A stretch of DNA of 64,000 bases from NCBI RefSeq assembly GCF_000963945.1, contig NZ_BAMW01000057.1, forward strand, positions 1-64,000. Reading direction: 5' to 3'. Shown in pieces: positions 9,894-19,464 of this stretch; within the stretch, counting starts at the first letter, position 1, and every line of letters starts with the position of its first letter. A program made the position numbers and the translations under genes. The notes below the pieces were generated by a model. That model saw nothing but the letters and a program-made list of their open reading frames with translations, ran no database searches and had not been told where the DNA came from. This stretch comes from Acetobacter indonesiensis (GTDB lineage: Bacteria > Pseudomonadota > Alphaproteobacteria > Acetobacterales > Acetobacteraceae).

Positions 9894-12476
9894 TTGGCGC
9901 GAGCAAGCCACCCACGATCTGCCGACTATGTTATCCCGACCTATAAAAGCGCGCTGCGCCTGCGCCTTGAAGAAGGTGGGGGCATTCTTCTGTGTCTGCT
10001 TGCCTGCGCCGTTCTGGTTGCCTTGGCCACCTACAACCCCAAAGACCCCTCTTTCAATACCGCCACGGGGCAAGCCCCCACCAATCTGCTGGGCATGTTT
10101 GGTGCTGTGCTTTCTGACACGCTGTTACAGGGAATCGGGATTGCGGCTGTTCTACCGTCCTTGATTCTGATGGCCTGGGGGTGGCGTTTCATGAGCCACC
10201 GTCTGCTTGGTCATGAATCTCTGGTCGTGTTCCTGCTGCGGCTGGTGGCCATACTCTGTCTGCTTCCTGTTAGTGGCGCGCTACTGGCTGGTATTCCCCT
10301 CCAGTTTACAGCACTCCCGCCCATTCACTGGCCAACCGAAGCTGGTATTGGTGGCGGCATAGGTTTTTCCATTGCCCAGACATCGCTATCCGCAGGCACT
10401 GCCGCTATCGGCCCGGCAGGGGGAATGGTTGTCTGGATTCTGGGGCTTCTGTTGTGCTGCCTGTTATTGGCATTAGGAACCGGGCTTCGCCGACAGGAGT
10501 GGCTGACCCTATGGCGTGGTTTCATGACCGTTATCCGCTTTCCAGGGCAGATGAGCATGCGGTTTGTGCGTTACTACGCCAGCCGCAAACCTCAAACTGA
10601 TCGCGTCGCAACAGGCTATGCCGGCAGTGGGTATGCAACGGGCGAGGAAACGTCTTACGCGCCCAGCCATGCATCATCTCGCGCCCTGTTTGAAGACGAT
10701 GACGAAGATGATCTGTCCCTTGCCCCCCATACACCGCCGGGAACAGCCCTTGCCCTGCGTGAAGATGATGGGGCAAGCATGCCTGTCACGCTGCCTCCGG
10801 CTCTGCGGGAAGATCCTGCACCGCAAGCCAGTCCAGCCCTTGCACCACACCCTGCGCCTGTTGCTCAACCTGCTAAAAACGGCCTGTTGGGACGTCTGTT
10901 TACAGGCAAGGAAAACGGAAACAGCCCAGCATCACGCAACGCAGCCTCCGCCAAAAAAGGCGGATGGGAACTGCCGCCGCTGTCCCTGCTGAAACCTGCC
11001 CCCAGCCATACTCAATACGGTCCCTCCCCCGAAGCACTGAACGCTACAGCCCGTATGCTGGAGCAGGTGCTGGCCGATTACGGCGTTCAGGGCACCATTG
11101 TCGGGATGAGCGCTGGCCCCGTCGTCACGCTGTATGAACTTGAACCCGCAGCAGGCATCCGGTCAGCCCGCGTGATCGGGCTGGCGGATGACGTTGCGCG
11201 TTCCTTGTCCGTTTTAAGTGTTCGTATTGCGACCGTACCGGGCCGCAATGTAATCGGGATTGAAGTTCCCAACCAGACTCGTGAAACTGTTTACCTTTCT
11301 GAATTGCTGAACCAGTCAACCTGGCAGGAAGACCCGGCGCACCTTTCGCTGGCACTTGGTAAAGATATTGCTGGCGAGCCTATCTTCAGTGACCTTGCCC
11401 GCATGCCGCACCTGCTGGTGGCAGGGACAACGGGGTCTGGTAAATCTGTTGGGGTGAATGCGATGATTCTGTCGTTGCTCTACCGGCTGTCGCCGGATGA
11501 GTGCCGCCTGATCATGATTGACCCCAAAGTGCTGGAACTCTCAATTTATGACGGGATTCCGCACCTGCTGACACCAGTGGTGACAGAACCCCCGAAAGCC
11601 GTGAACGCCTTGAAATGGGTCGTGCGCGAAATGGACCGGCGTTATCGCACAATGGCGCATCTACAGGTCCGTAATATTGCTGGCTATAACGCGCGCGCAG
11701 CCGAAGCCCGGGCTGATGGTGAAGTTGTTGTGCGGCGCGTGCAGACAGGCTTTGACCCTGAATCCGGCAATCCGATTTTTGAGGAACAGTCTGTAACGCT
11801 CGACCCCATGCCGTACATCGTCGTAATTATTGACGAAATGGCAGACCTGATGATGACAGCGGGGAAGGAAATTGATGCCTGCGTACAGCGTCTGGCGCAG
11901 AAAGCACGTGCTGCGGGTATTCACGTTATTATGGCAACACAACGCCCGTCTGTGGACGTCATTACCGGCACTATCAAGGCCAACTTCCCAACCCGTATCT
12001 CCTTCCAGGTGATCAGCAAGTTCGATAGCCGGACCATTCTGGGGGAACAGGGCGCGGAACAGCTGCTAGGTCAGGGTGACATGCTGTTTATGCAGGGTGG
12101 TGGCCGCATTACCCGTGTGCATGGACCGTTTGTGGCCGACAGCGAGGTTGAGCAGGTTGTCAACTTCCTGAAAGAACAGGGCGAGCCCATTTATGATGAT
12201 GACGTGCTGGCTGAACCCGTTGAAGAAGCGCCCTCCAGCGGCAGCGGTAAATCAGGCGGCGGTGGAGATGGTGGCGAATCTGACATGTATGATGAAGCCG
12301 TTGCCATTGTAACGCGTGAAGGCAAGGCTTCGACGTCCTTTGTGCAGCGTCATCTTTCAATAGGGTATAACCGCGCTGCCAAACTGATTGAACAGATGGA
12401 AAAGGAAGGCATTATCAGCCGCGCAGATCATGTTGGCCGCCGCAAAGTTCTGGTCGGCCCTGCGCGCGAGGAATGA
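9894..12476 (+). CDS. ftsK: DNA translocase FtsK
   Basis: Septal DNA pump that moves chromosome termini during division. About 860 residues. The N-terminal ~200 residues carry four hydrophobic segments, followed by a Pro/Ala/acidic linker (to ~residue 370) and the RecA-like motor with Walker A AGTTGSGKSVGVNAM and Walker B YIVVIIDEMADLMM. The C-terminal gamma domain, which reads KOPS sites, follows a Gly/Ser linker and ends YNRAAKLIEQMEKEGII...GRRKVLV. No in-frame ATG exists near the 5' end: TTG 9894 has AGGA 9 nt upstream, while TTG 9873 would add 7 residues. It overlaps the next gene by ATGA. Confidence 0.95.
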   Translation: MARASHPRSADYVIPTYKSALRLRLEEGGGILLCLLACAVLVALATYNPKDPSFNTATGQAPTNLLGMFGAVLSDTLLQGIGIAAVLPSLILMAWGWRFMSHRLLGHESLVVFLLRLVAILCLLPVSGALLAGIPLQFTALPPIHWPTEAGIGGGIGFSIAQTSLSAGTAAIGPAGGMVVWILGLLLCCLLLALGTGLRRQEWLTLWRGFMTVIRFPGQMSMRFVRYYASRKPQTDRVATGYAGSGYATGEETSYAPSHASSRALFEDDDEDDLSLAPHTPPGTALALREDDGASMPVTLPPALREDPAPQASPALAPHPAPVAQPAKNGLLGRLFTGKENGNSPASRNAASAKKGGWELPPLSLLKPAPSHTQYGPSPEALNATARMLEQVLADYGVQGTIVGMSAGPVVTLYELEPAAGIRSARVIGLADDVARSLSVLSVRIATVPGRNVIGIEVPNQTRETVYLSELLNQSTWQEDPAHLSLALGKDIAGEPIFSDLARMPHLLVAGTTGSGKSVGVNAMILSLLYRLSPDECRLIMIDPKVLELSIYDGIPHLLTPVVTEPPKAVNALKWVVREMDRRYRTMAHLQVRNIAGYNARAAEARADGEVVVRRVQTGFDPESGNPIFEEQSVTLDPMPYIVVIIDEMADLMMTAGKEIDACVQRLAQKARAAGIHVIMATQRPSVDVITGTIKANFPTRISFQVISKFDSRTILGEQGAEQLLGQGDMLFMQGGGRITRVHGPFVADSEVEQVVNFLKEQGEPIYDDDVLAEPVEEAPSSGSGKSGGGGDGGESDMYDEAVAIVTREGKASTSFVQRHLSIGYNRAAKLIEQMEKEGIISRADHVGRRKVLVGPAREE

Positions 12477-13141
12477 GTCGTCCCTCCACCCCGCCTTTTC
12501 TGCTGACCCTGCTGTATCAAGATCAGCATGTGGTCATTCTGGATAAACCAGCCGGTATTCCCGCACATGCGGGGCCGAAAGGAGGGGCAAGTGTGGAAGA
12601 CTGTTTTCCGTTTCTGTCCCGCCGCAAAGATGGGCCTTGGCTGGCCCACAGGCTGGATACTGAAACATCCGGATGTCTGGCCATAGCCCTCCGCAAGCAG
12701 CCACTACTAGCCATGCAGCAAGCGTTTGCAGACAAAACAGCCCAGAAAACTTACTGGGCTGTTGTGCATGGTGGCCCTACTGAACAATCAGGCACAATCG
12801 ACCTGCCCCTTTTGAAGCAGAGTGATCGTACCGGCTGGCGTATGGTCGTCAATCAACAGGGGGCAACCTCACGCACATCCTGGCGGGTGCTCGGGCGTAC
12901 CGACTCACTTTGCTGGCTTGAGCTTTCGCTCCACACAGGGCGCACACATCAGGCTCGGGTGCATTGCGCCGCTATGGGGTGGCCCATTCTGGGTGACACA
13001 CTCTATGGCACTCCACATCCTGAAGGGCTGCATCTTCTGGCCCGCAGCCTTACCTTACCGTTTAGCCCACCTATTACGGCAACAGCCTCCCCCCGCCCCG
13101 GAATGGAAGCGGCGTTAAACCAGTGTGGGTGGGTGAAATAA
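12473..13141 (+). CDS. RluA-family RNA pseudouridine synthase
   Basis: Isomerises specific uridines in rRNA or tRNA to pseudouridine. 222 residues, with the catalytic-Asp signature HRLDTETSGCLAIA, the opening YQDQHVVILDKPAGIPAH and the C-terminal HTGRTHQARVHCAAMGWPILGD, all typical of RluA-type enzymes. No S4 domain, so it is a short single-domain member. Its ATG overlaps the ftsK stop (ATGA), suggesting translational coupling, though the functions look unrelated. The target base cannot be predicted. Confidence 0.92.
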   Translation: MSRPSTPPFLLTLLYQDQHVVILDKPAGIPAHAGPKGGASVEDCFPFLSRRKDGPWLAHRLDTETSGCLAIALRKQPLLAMQQAFADKTAQKTYWAVVHGGPTEQSGTIDLPLLKQSDRTGWRMVVNQQGATSRTSWRVLGRTDSLCWLELSLHTGRTHQARVHCAAMGWPILGDTLYGTPHPEGLHLLARSLTLPFSPPITATASPRPGMEAALNQCGWVK

Positions 13142-13244
13142 CGTCGCAGGGGAAGCATCGGGAAGAGAGGCACACGCTAGTGTTTGCCTTCAAGAATGAC
13201 ATCCGATTCAGGCTTCATCACTGTATCAATGACAGGACAGCTTT

Positions 13245-14390
13245 TCAGGCCTGAAAGGTTCCTTTCCAGCGCCATTGCCTGACAATATCCTGATGCAGCA
13301 AGCGGCGCTTTTCCCGCACAAGAGTGTTATCAAACAGCCATGCTCGTTGCCGGGCATCCTGCCCCATTGCCTGCCGGAGGGGGGCATCTGTTATCAGGCA
13401 TTCAAGCACAGAAACCAGTTCAGCTAGATTATCCGGGTCGGCATACAATCCGGTGTTGCCCACCACATCTGGCAGGCTGCCTTTATGAGACGCCACCACC
13501 GCTGCGCCGCACCCCATAGCCTCCAGCGCTGACATGCCGAATGGTTCGGGCCAACGGCTGGGAACCACAACAATGGCTGCCGCAGCCATTGCGTTCAGCA
13601 CAACATCATGCGGCTGATACCCCCGTAAATGAACACCGGCTGCCTGCGCCTTGGGTCGCAAGCCCGATAGAAACGGTGTCTCTGGCGAATCTGGGCCGAA
13701 GCGATCAGCCCCAATCATATCCGCCTGCCAGTCAGGATATTTTGGAAGAATCTGCTCACAGGCCGCCACAAAAGCATCGGCCCCTTTGTCCGCAACAACC
13801 CGACCGGCAAAAAGCAGTCGGTTTTCCCGCTGTACAGGTGAAGGCGGCAGGGTTGCCATATCCAGACTGTTGGGCAGAACACGCACGCAGGCTTTGACAT
13901 CCTGACTGACAAACCGGGAGCGAACCCACTCTGACACAGCAACAATGGCGGCAACCTGCCCCAGTTTCTCCCGTTCAGCGGGAGTGCGGGCCTGCCGCAT
14001 ACCGCATGGATCATTATGGAGAACCAGAACCACCGGCACAGTGGGGCATAATTTGCGCAGGGCTAACGCAACATCCGGCCGATTATGAATTTCCAGCAAG
14101 TCTGGCTTCATACGCCGCACAAGACGCGCCACCCCACCGGCATAACGGTTGATCCGACTAAAGGGCCGAAAGACGCGCTGCACAGGGGCAAAAGAAATCC
14201 CGGCAAACGGAGGGCCATCGGGCGGTAGACCGACTACCACCTCTCCCCTTCCGGCCATCCGTTGCACTAACAAGGAAATGGCCCCGGCCTCACCGGGGGC
14301 AAAACGTTCACGCGGCGGCAGCACCGTCAGAACTTTCAGGCCTGTTGTTTCCTGAAAGGCCGTTTCAGCAACCGTTGTTGAAGGCACCAT
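13245..14390 (-). CDS. Glycosyltransferase family 4 (GT-B)
   Basis: 381 residues. The C-terminal half has the GT4 donor-site motif PEPFGMSALEAMGCGAAVV (E-x7-E type), followed by SHKGSLPDVVGNTGLYADPDN; the N-terminal half contains the acceptor-domain pattern PGEAGAISLLVQRMA. The start is ATG 14390 with GGAG 8 nt upstream; a GTG 6 codons earlier is less likely. It probably builds a cell-surface glycan. It is the last gene of the minus-strand run that begins with the cysteine desulfurases, 29 bp after the GST gene, but its function seems unrelated to theirs. The stop lies inside the palindrome TTTCAGGCCTGAAA (13243-13256). Confidence 0.88.
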   Translation of the reverse strand: MVPSTTVAETAFQETTGLKVLTVLPPRERFAPGEAGAISLLVQRMAGRGEVVVGLPPDGPPFAGISFAPVQRVFRPFSRINRYAGGVARLVRRMKPDLLEIHNRPDVALALRKLCPTVPVVLVLHNDPCGMRQARTPAEREKLGQVAAIVAVSEWVRSRFVSQDVKACVRVLPNSLDMATLPPSPVQRENRLLFAGRVVADKGADAFVAACEQILPKYPDWQADMIGADRFGPDSPETPFLSGLRPKAQAAGVHLRGYQPHDVVLNAMAAAAIVVVPSRWPEPFGMSALEAMGCGAAVVASHKGSLPDVVGNTGLYADPDNLAELVSVLECLITDAPLRQAMGQDARQRAWLFDNTLVREKRRLLHQDIVRQWRWKGTFQA

Positions 14391-14419
14391 TTCCTGCTCT
14401 CCACCCACAGCGCTTGCGC

Positions 14420-15109
14420 TTAGGCGATGGATTCGTACCGTTCAAGATGCCATGCTTCCGGTTCCCGTGCCGCAGCATCGTACCATTCCTGCATGAGGGG
14501 ATGGTTGCGGACAGCCTGCATGTAAGCCAATGAATCGTCTGATAAATCTGACACACCGTAAGACAGAAAGCGGCAGACAACAGGGGCAAACATGGCGTCC
14601 GCATTTCCAAACTGGGCACCAAACAAAAAGGGGCCACCCTGCCCGTAACGCGTGCGCGCATTGGTCCAGAGAGCATCAATACGCTCAATATCTTGCAGCA
14701 CATCGGCTTCAAGCGGCTTAGCCAGTGGCCGATTATCCCGGCCCAGATTCATGGGCAGCGTGGAGCGTACCCCCCGGAAACCAGAATGCATTTCGGCTGC
14801 AACAGATCGGGCAACGGCGCGTGCGCGCCGGTCAGCAGGCCACAAGCCGGGGGCAAATTCCGCACAATATTCTGCAATGGAGAGCGAATCCCACACGACA
14901 GCCCCATCATGTTCCAGATACGGGACACACCCATTGGGCGAGAGTGTTTTCAGGGCACGGGTCTGGCCGCCGCCTTCCAGTGGTATGACGTCCACCGAAA
15001 CGGGCACGTCGGCCAGTTTGACCATTAGCCAGCCACGCAGAGACCATGAAGAATAACGCTGGGTGCCAATAACCAGACGACCGTCTGCCATAGTCTCTGT
15101 TTCCTTCAT
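14420..15109 (-). CDS. Glutathione S-transferase family protein
   Basis: 229 residues. The N-terminal thioredoxin-like domain contains the GST motif YSSWSLRGWLMVK with the likely catalytic Ser, LSPNGCVPYLEHDG with the cis-Pro glutathione-binding turn, and WDSLSIAEYCAE; the C-terminal part is the helical domain. The ATG at 15109 overlaps the mnmA stop (ATGA); an internal ATG at 15091, preceded by AAGGA at good spacing, is an equally plausible start. It may conjugate or reduce thiols, and its place behind thiolation genes suggests a redox role, which is inference. Confidence 0.88.
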   Translation of the reverse strand: MKETETMADGRLVIGTQRYSSWSLRGWLMVKLADVPVSVDVIPLEGGGQTRALKTLSPNGCVPYLEHDGAVVWDSLSIAEYCAEFAPGLWPADRRARAVARSVAAEMHSGFRGVRSTLPMNLGRDNRPLAKPLEADVLQDIERIDALWTNARTRYGQGGPFLFGAQFGNADAMFAPVVCRFLSYGVSDLSDDSLAYMQAVRNHPLMQEWYDAAAREPEAWHLERYESIA

Positions 15110-16188
15110 GCTGCCGAGGCGTTTGCTTCCCGGCGAATAAAACCACCACCCAGAATACGGGTGCCATCATAAAACACACAGGCCTGACCGGGCGCGGGCA
15201 TTGCAGGTTCGGTCAGATGTACCAGAGCCCCGTCCGCTGTTGGCACAATACGGGCCGGACGTGGCACTTCACGGGCGCGCATCTGCACATGGCAGGACAA
15301 TCCCTCCGGCGGCGCATCAACCAACCAGTTTACATCCCGCACTGACAGGGAACTGACGAAGGAGTGTTCACGCGGACCAATAATGACGCGACGCCGCCCC
15401 GGCTCCACGCCGACCACCATCTGGCGTTCGCCATTCAGGCGGGCAGCATTTCCCAGACGTTTGCTCTGCCCCACGGTAAAGCGCATGACGCCTTCATGGT
15501 GACCAACAACCTGACCGGCGCTATCAACAATCTCGCCCGGACCCGCCATTTCGGGGTGCATGCGTTCAACCAGATCAACATATGATCCGTCACTGACAAA
15601 ACACAGGTCCTGACTGTCCGGCTTACCGGCAACAACCAGACCAAACTTCTCGGCATCGTCACGCACCGCGGCTTTGTCTGGCATGTCCCCTAGTGGGAAG
15701 CGCAGAAATTCAAGCTGTTCACGCGTGGTGGCGAATAGAAACCATGACTGATCGCGCGCACTATCCACCGGACGATGCAGTTCAACCCCCTGCGGGCCTT
15801 CCACACGGCGCACATAATGGCCAGTAGCCATGGCATCTGCCCCGATTTCTTTCGCAAGGCCAAGCAGATCGGTAAATTTCACGCCCTGATTGCAGGCCAC
15901 GCACGGCACGGGAGTTTCACCCGCGGCATAGGCATCTGCAAACCGTTCAATCACGCTGTCCTGAAAGCGGCGTTCCGCATCAATAACGTAATGCGGAAAA
16001 CCCAGGCGATCAGCCACAGCGCGGGCATCGCGGATGTCCTGCCCGGCACAGCAGGCCCCTTTTTTGGCAGCACCGCGCGAATCATAAAGCTGAAGGGTGG
16101 CGCCAATGACCTCGTGCCCCTCTGCCTGAAGGCGGGCGGCAACCACGGAACTGTCCACCCCCCCGGACATGGCCACAAGAATGCGCAT
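15106..16188 (-). CDS. mnmA: tRNA-specific 2-thiouridylase MnmA
   Basis: Inserts sulfur at C2 of U34 in Lys, Glu and Gln tRNAs using ATP. 360 residues, normal length. The PP-loop is SGGVDSS at residues ~8-14, the first catalytic Cys is in PCVACNQGVKF and the persulfide Cys in DLCFVSDGSY. The open frame begins 25 codons upstream, but ATG 16188 has GGGAAG upstream and gives the standard MRILVAMSGG start. It lies downstream of two cysteine desulfurases and a ferredoxin, so the local operon can supply the sulfur it consumes. Confidence 0.97.
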   Translation of the reverse strand: MRILVAMSGGVDSSVVAARLQAEGHEVIGATLQLYDSRGAAKKGACCAGQDIRDARAVADRLGFPHYVIDAERRFQDSVIERFADAYAAGETPVPCVACNQGVKFTDLLGLAKEIGADAMATGHYVRRVEGPQGVELHRPVDSARDQSWFLFATTREQLEFLRFPLGDMPDKAAVRDDAEKFGLVVAGKPDSQDLCFVSDGSYVDLVERMHPEMAGPGEIVDSAGQVVGHHEGVMRFTVGQSKRLGNAARLNGERQMVVGVEPGRRRVIIGPREHSFVSSLSVRDVNWLVDAPPEGLSCHVQMRAREVPRPARIVPTADGALVHLTEPAMPAPGQACVFYDGTRILGGGFIRREANASAA

Positions 16189-16219
16189 GGCGCTTCCCTT
16201 TCTTTTCTTAAACCTTGGT

Positions 16220-16534
16220 TCAGGCCGTACGGGGCAACCGCACGACCAGACCGTCCAGATCATCCGTCATGACAATCTGGCACCCAAGACGGGACGTCTT
16301 TTCCAGTCCGAATGCCAGATCAAGCATATCTTCTTCATCATCCGTGGGTTCGTTCAGTTTAGGTGCCCAGGACGGATCAACAATGACATGACAGGTTGCA
16401 CAGGCCAGCGAGCCTTCGCACGCGCCTTCCAGATCAATGCCATGCTTGTGGGCAATTTCTAGCACAGAAAGGCCTAGGGGCGCATCAACCGTACGCTCTG
16501 TTCCATCCTGCTCAACAAACGTCATCTGGGGCAT
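16220..16534 (-). CDS. fdx: 2Fe-2S ferredoxin, adrenodoxin/Isc type
   Basis: 104 residues; electron carrier of the Isc/adrenodoxin family used in Fe-S cluster assembly. The four cluster ligands follow the pattern C-x5-C-x2-C in [12 protein letters not shown], with the last Cys in SRLGCQIV. An acidic DDEED stretch matches the partner-binding helix of adrenodoxins. It sits between a cysteine desulfurase (43 bp upstream) and mnmA, consistent with electron supply for persulfide or cluster chemistry. Confidence 0.95.
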   Translation of the reverse strand: MPQMTFVEQDGTERTVDAPLGLSVLEIAHKHGIDLEGACEGSLACATCHVIVDPSWAPKLNEPTDDEEDMLDLAFGLEKTSRLGCQIVMTDDLDGLVVRLPRTA

Positions 16535-16577
16535 TCGTCTTTTATCCTGCCAAGGCTGTCTTTTCGTGCGGTGGGTC

Positions 16578-17762
16578 TCACACGCATGCGGTGTTTTCGG
16601 GCAGGCGGTGGCCGCTTACCCGCAGGGCGGCCTGCGCCAGGAGCTCTGCCGCACGTTCCGCCTCGGCGGGTGAGGTAAAACGTCCGGGAGACAGACGCAA
16701 GCTTCTTCCCGCTTCATCGCGCGTCAAACCCATGGCTTCAAGCACGTAAGACGGTGCCAGTTCTGCCGAAGAACAGGCAGAACCAAGGGACACAGCAACC
16801 CCGGATACAGCTTCGACAACATCGACAGCCCGGATATCCGCAGGCAGACGCACACTCAAGATACCGGGCAGATGTGGGGCTGTTTCCGCATTTACGATAC
16901 AGCCGGGCAGACACTGAAGCAGACGTTTCAGAAATACCTGCCGAAGGTGCGTCAGATGCACGGCATCATGAGGTTGTTCCAGCTTGGCTATGCGACACGC
17001 TTCACCGAATCCGGCCAGCAGGAATCCCGGCAAGGTGCCCGACCGTAAGCCGCGTTCCTGCCCGCCCCCGGAAAACAGGGGTTGAATCCGGACACGCGGC
17101 CGCCGCCGCACATACAAAGCCCCGGCCCCCTTGGGCCCATACAGTTTGTGCGAGGAAACCGACGCCAGTGAGAGGCCCATAGCCTTTACATCGACCGGTA
17201 TTTTACCAGCCGCCTGCGCCAGATCAGCATGCAGCAAAGCCCCGGCCTGCTGCACAAGTGGCGCAAGCGTTGCGAAATCCTGCACGACACCGGTTTCATT
17301 ATTTACCGCCATGAGCGAGACAAGCGCTGTTGGTACCTCAAGCGCGCACGCCAGCGTTTCAGGCGCAAGCAGACCATTGGGCTGCACGGGCAGAATAACA
17401 GGCTCAAACCCCTCGGCAGCCAGATCACGCACACTTTCCAGAACACATTTATGCTCGGTTGCCACTGTTATCACGCGCCTACGTGTGTCGCCCTGCGCGG
17501 CCAACTGACGGGCGGCCCCTTTTATGGCCAGATTATTGGCTTCTGTTGCACCAGACGTAAAAATGATCTCACGCGGGTCGGCTCCCACTAAAGACGCTAC
17601 GTGCTGCCGCGCTGCTTCGACCAAAGTCGCAGCGCGTCGGCCCGATTCGTGGGTAGCGCTATGGGGGTTGCCGTTTTCCTGTTCCAGCACCGCCATCATC
17701 ACCGCAGTTACACGTGGGTCACACGGTGTGGTTGCAGCATGATCGAAATAGAGTTCTGCCAT
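16578..17762 (-). CDS. Cysteine desulfurase (IscS/NifS-like), second copy
   Basis: Removes sulfur from L-cysteine as an enzyme persulfide, giving alanine, with PLP. 394 residues. Motifs: YFDHAATTP at the N-terminus, [24 protein letters not shown], the PLP lysine in [12 protein letters not shown], and the flexible-loop active Cys in [11 protein letters not shown]. The open frame runs 20 codons further up, but ATG 17762 has GGGGAG just before it and yields [12 protein letters not shown]. It follows another cysteine desulfurase on the same strand by 92 bp; the two are clearly different in sequence, so this is not a recent duplication. Confidence 0.95.
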   Translation of the reverse strand: MAELYFDHAATTPCDPRVTAVMMAVLEQENGNPHSATHESGRRAATLVEAARQHVASLVGADPREIIFTSGATEANNLAIKGAARQLAAQGDTRRRVITVATEHKCVLESVRDLAAEGFEPVILPVQPNGLLAPETLACALEVPTALVSLMAVNNETGVVQDFATLAPLVQQAGALLHADLAQAAGKIPVDVKAMGLSLASVSSHKLYGPKGAGALYVRRRPRVRIQPLFSGGGQERGLRSGTLPGFLLAGFGEACRIAKLEQPHDAVHLTHLRQVFLKRLLQCLPGCIVNAETAPHLPGILSVRLPADIRAVDVVEAVSGVAVSLGSACSSAELAPSYVLEAMGLTRDEAGRSLRLSPGRFTSPAEAERAAELLAQAALRVSGHRLPENTACV

Positions 17763-17854
17763 TTGCTCCCCCGTCAGATGCCTGCTCGCTTTTCCTCCAA
17801 CCCCACGTCGCGGCCACAACACAGTTGGAAAAAATCAGGTGCACGGTACGGCTG

Positions 17855-19000
17855 CTACAGGCCCAGAACTGGTGACGCGCTTTGCGCCATGCCAGCATAA
17901 GCCTGAATAAATTTATCTATGTCGGCTTCCTCCACATTCCAGGGGAGTGAGACCCGAATCGCCTGTCCGGCAAGGTCTTCAAGCCCCATGGCCTGCAAGA
18001 CATGAGAAAACGCGACTTTACCGGATGAACAAGCCGACCCTGCCGAAACACAGATATTGGCCAGATCAAGCCGCATCAACTGCCCTTGGGCCTGTCGTCC
18101 TGGCAACGCCAGAGAGCTGGTATTGCCCAATCTGGGGGCTGCCCCCCCACATACAACCGCCCCGGCGGAAACAGCCGCCTGCTCCAGTTTGTTACGCAAG
18201 GTGCTGAGATCTCGGGGCGTTTCCATCGCTGCTTTCAGGGCGGCAGAAAGCCCTGCAATAGCGGGTAAGGGCTGTGTGCCGCCCCGACGTCCCTGTTCCT
18301 GCCCGCCGCCTTCAAAAAGTGGAGACACGCGCGCAGGCGCAGGCCCGGCCAGTAGCAAGGCTCCGGCTCCTTTGGGGCCACCAATTTTATGGCCCGAGAT
18401 TGCCAGACTATTGGCCCCCGTCGTTGCGACTGAAAACGCCATCCGGCCCGCTGCCTGCACAGCATCAATATGCAGATGAGCCCCATATTTGCGGCATGTC
18501 GCAGAAATGTCCGTCATAGGATGAAGGACGCCGGTTTCGTTATTGGCCAACATCACGCAGACAAAAGCAGGGGTTTCATCTTGCGCCAGCGCTTGCTCCA
18601 GCGCGTCCAGATCAAGTTGGCCATCCATTTTTACCGGCAGAATCTGGCAGGGCGTACCCTCTGGTACACCTTTCCGCACGGCATCATGTTCGGTTGCCCC
18701 AACCAGAAAACGATGCCCGTGCGACAACCCATGCATGGCCAGAACATTGGCTTCCGTGCCGCCTGACGTAAAAATGCAGTTCAAAGGGGCAACGTCAAAC
18801 ATCTGGGCCACGTCATCCCGCGCTGTCTCCAACACTGCGCGCGCCAGACGCCCTGCTTTATGCACCGATGACGGGTTGCCGGTCAGGGTTGCGGCCTCAA
18901 TCAATGCCTCCCGCGCCTGTGGGCGCAAGGGCTCCGTCGCGTTGGCATCCAGATACACAACACGGTTCTGCGCATCCCGGTTGTGTGTGTGTGACATCAT
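17855..19000 (-). CDS. Cysteine desulfurase (IscS/NifS-like), first copy
   Basis: 381 residues, PLP-dependent and sulfur-donating. Motifs: VVYLDANATEPL, FTSGGTEANVLAM, LANNETGVLHP, the PLP lysine in SGHKIGGPKGAG, and the active Cys in SAGSACSSGKVAFSHVL. The open frame extends ~21 codons upstream, but ATG 19000 has GGAG 7 nt before it. It differs from its neighbour in having ANATEPL where that has HAATTPC, and a shorter middle. It is first gene of the sulfur operon; upstream is a 464-bp non-coding region with strong stem-loops. One copy may serve Fe-S assembly and the other tRNA thiolation; which does what cannot be told. Confidence 0.95.
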   Translation of the reverse strand: MMSHTHNRDAQNRVVYLDANATEPLRPQAREALIEAATLTGNPSSVHKAGRLARAVLETARDDVAQMFDVAPLNCIFTSGGTEANVLAMHGLSHGHRFLVGATEHDAVRKGVPEGTPCQILPVKMDGQLDLDALEQALAQDETPAFVCVMLANNETGVLHPMTDISATCRKYGAHLHIDAVQAAGRMAFSVATTGANSLAISGHKIGGPKGAGALLLAGPAPARVSPLFEGGGQEQGRRGGTQPLPAIAGLSAALKAAMETPRDLSTLRNKLEQAAVSAGAVVCGGAAPRLGNTSSLALPGRQAQGQLMRLDLANICVSAGSACSSGKVAFSHVLQAMGLEDLAGQAIRVSLPWNVEEADIDKFIQAYAGMAQSASPVLGL

Positions 19001-19464
19001 AATCCCGCTCCAGCCTGTTTCCGGGGCACCATAGTGGCCCTGCAAAGGGCACAAAACAGCCATTGTAACGATTTATGTGGAAATTTCTGCTCCGCACCCG
19101 TTATAGAGGGGCCTATGGTCAATACCATACAGCGCAGCAGAACGGTCTTTGCGGGAAACAGTGTTTCCACCACCAAAGACTGTGAGACACGAGCAGGCAA
19201 TTATGCCTGCATCTTCGGCACCGTCAATGCCGGAAAGACTGTCTCCCTCTTTTCCTGCCGCTTGCATGATACCATGTCCATACTGTATGCCCGCCGCCCT
19301 CTGCCCTGTTTCCATGGCAGCGGTTGAACAGTTTTTTGCTTATTCCGCGGGTTTGATCACCCGCCAGTTTCTGCACGGTGCGCGGCATCGCTCGCTGCGG
19401 GAACCTTCGCCAAACCTGAATGTGCCATGCCCCCGGGCGCATTCAAAGATTATGCGGAATAAAA
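19001..19464. other. Divergent intergenic region with clustered stem-loops
   Basis: 464 bp between the cysteine desulfurase (minus) and the alpha/beta hydrolase (plus). No convincing gene: several open frames of 70-110 codons exist on both strands but none has a good ribosome-binding site or recognisable composition. It must hold two promoters. Positions 19145-19245 carry several stem-loops described separately. Confidence 0.7.
19145..19245. ncRNA. Candidate structured RNA element (unknown family)
   Basis: Seen directly: (1) a two-tier hairpin, GTCTTTG 19145-19151 with CAAAGAC 19174-19180, enclosing GGAAAC-AGT-GTTTCC at 19154-19168; (2) a six-bp closing stem GAGACA 19184-19189 with TGTCTC 19240-19245, enclosing (3) GCAGGCA-ATTA-TGCCTGC at 19193-19210 and (4) a CGGCA/TGCCG stem at about 19214-19232. 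Items 2-4 form a three-way junction. A direct repeat AAAGACTGT occurs at 19175 and 19234. The strand is unknown: it would be a 5' leader of the sulfur operon on minus or of the hydrolase on plus. It does not match the conserved bases of TPP, FMN, cobalamin or glycine riboswitches as I know them. Confidence 0.4.

Noticed and set aside
13243-13256. Perfect palindrome TTTCAGGCCTGAAA at the end of the GT4 gene
   Set aside because: It overlaps the stop codon and lacks a loop or U-run. Similar TTCAGG/CCTGAA words near 9829-9868 and 14336 are too few to call a repeat family.
19184-19245. Glycine riboswitch
   Set aside because: The three-way layout on minus resembles it superficially, but the conserved CUCUCAGG segment is missing (GUCUCACAG instead) and the downstream genes do not use glycine.
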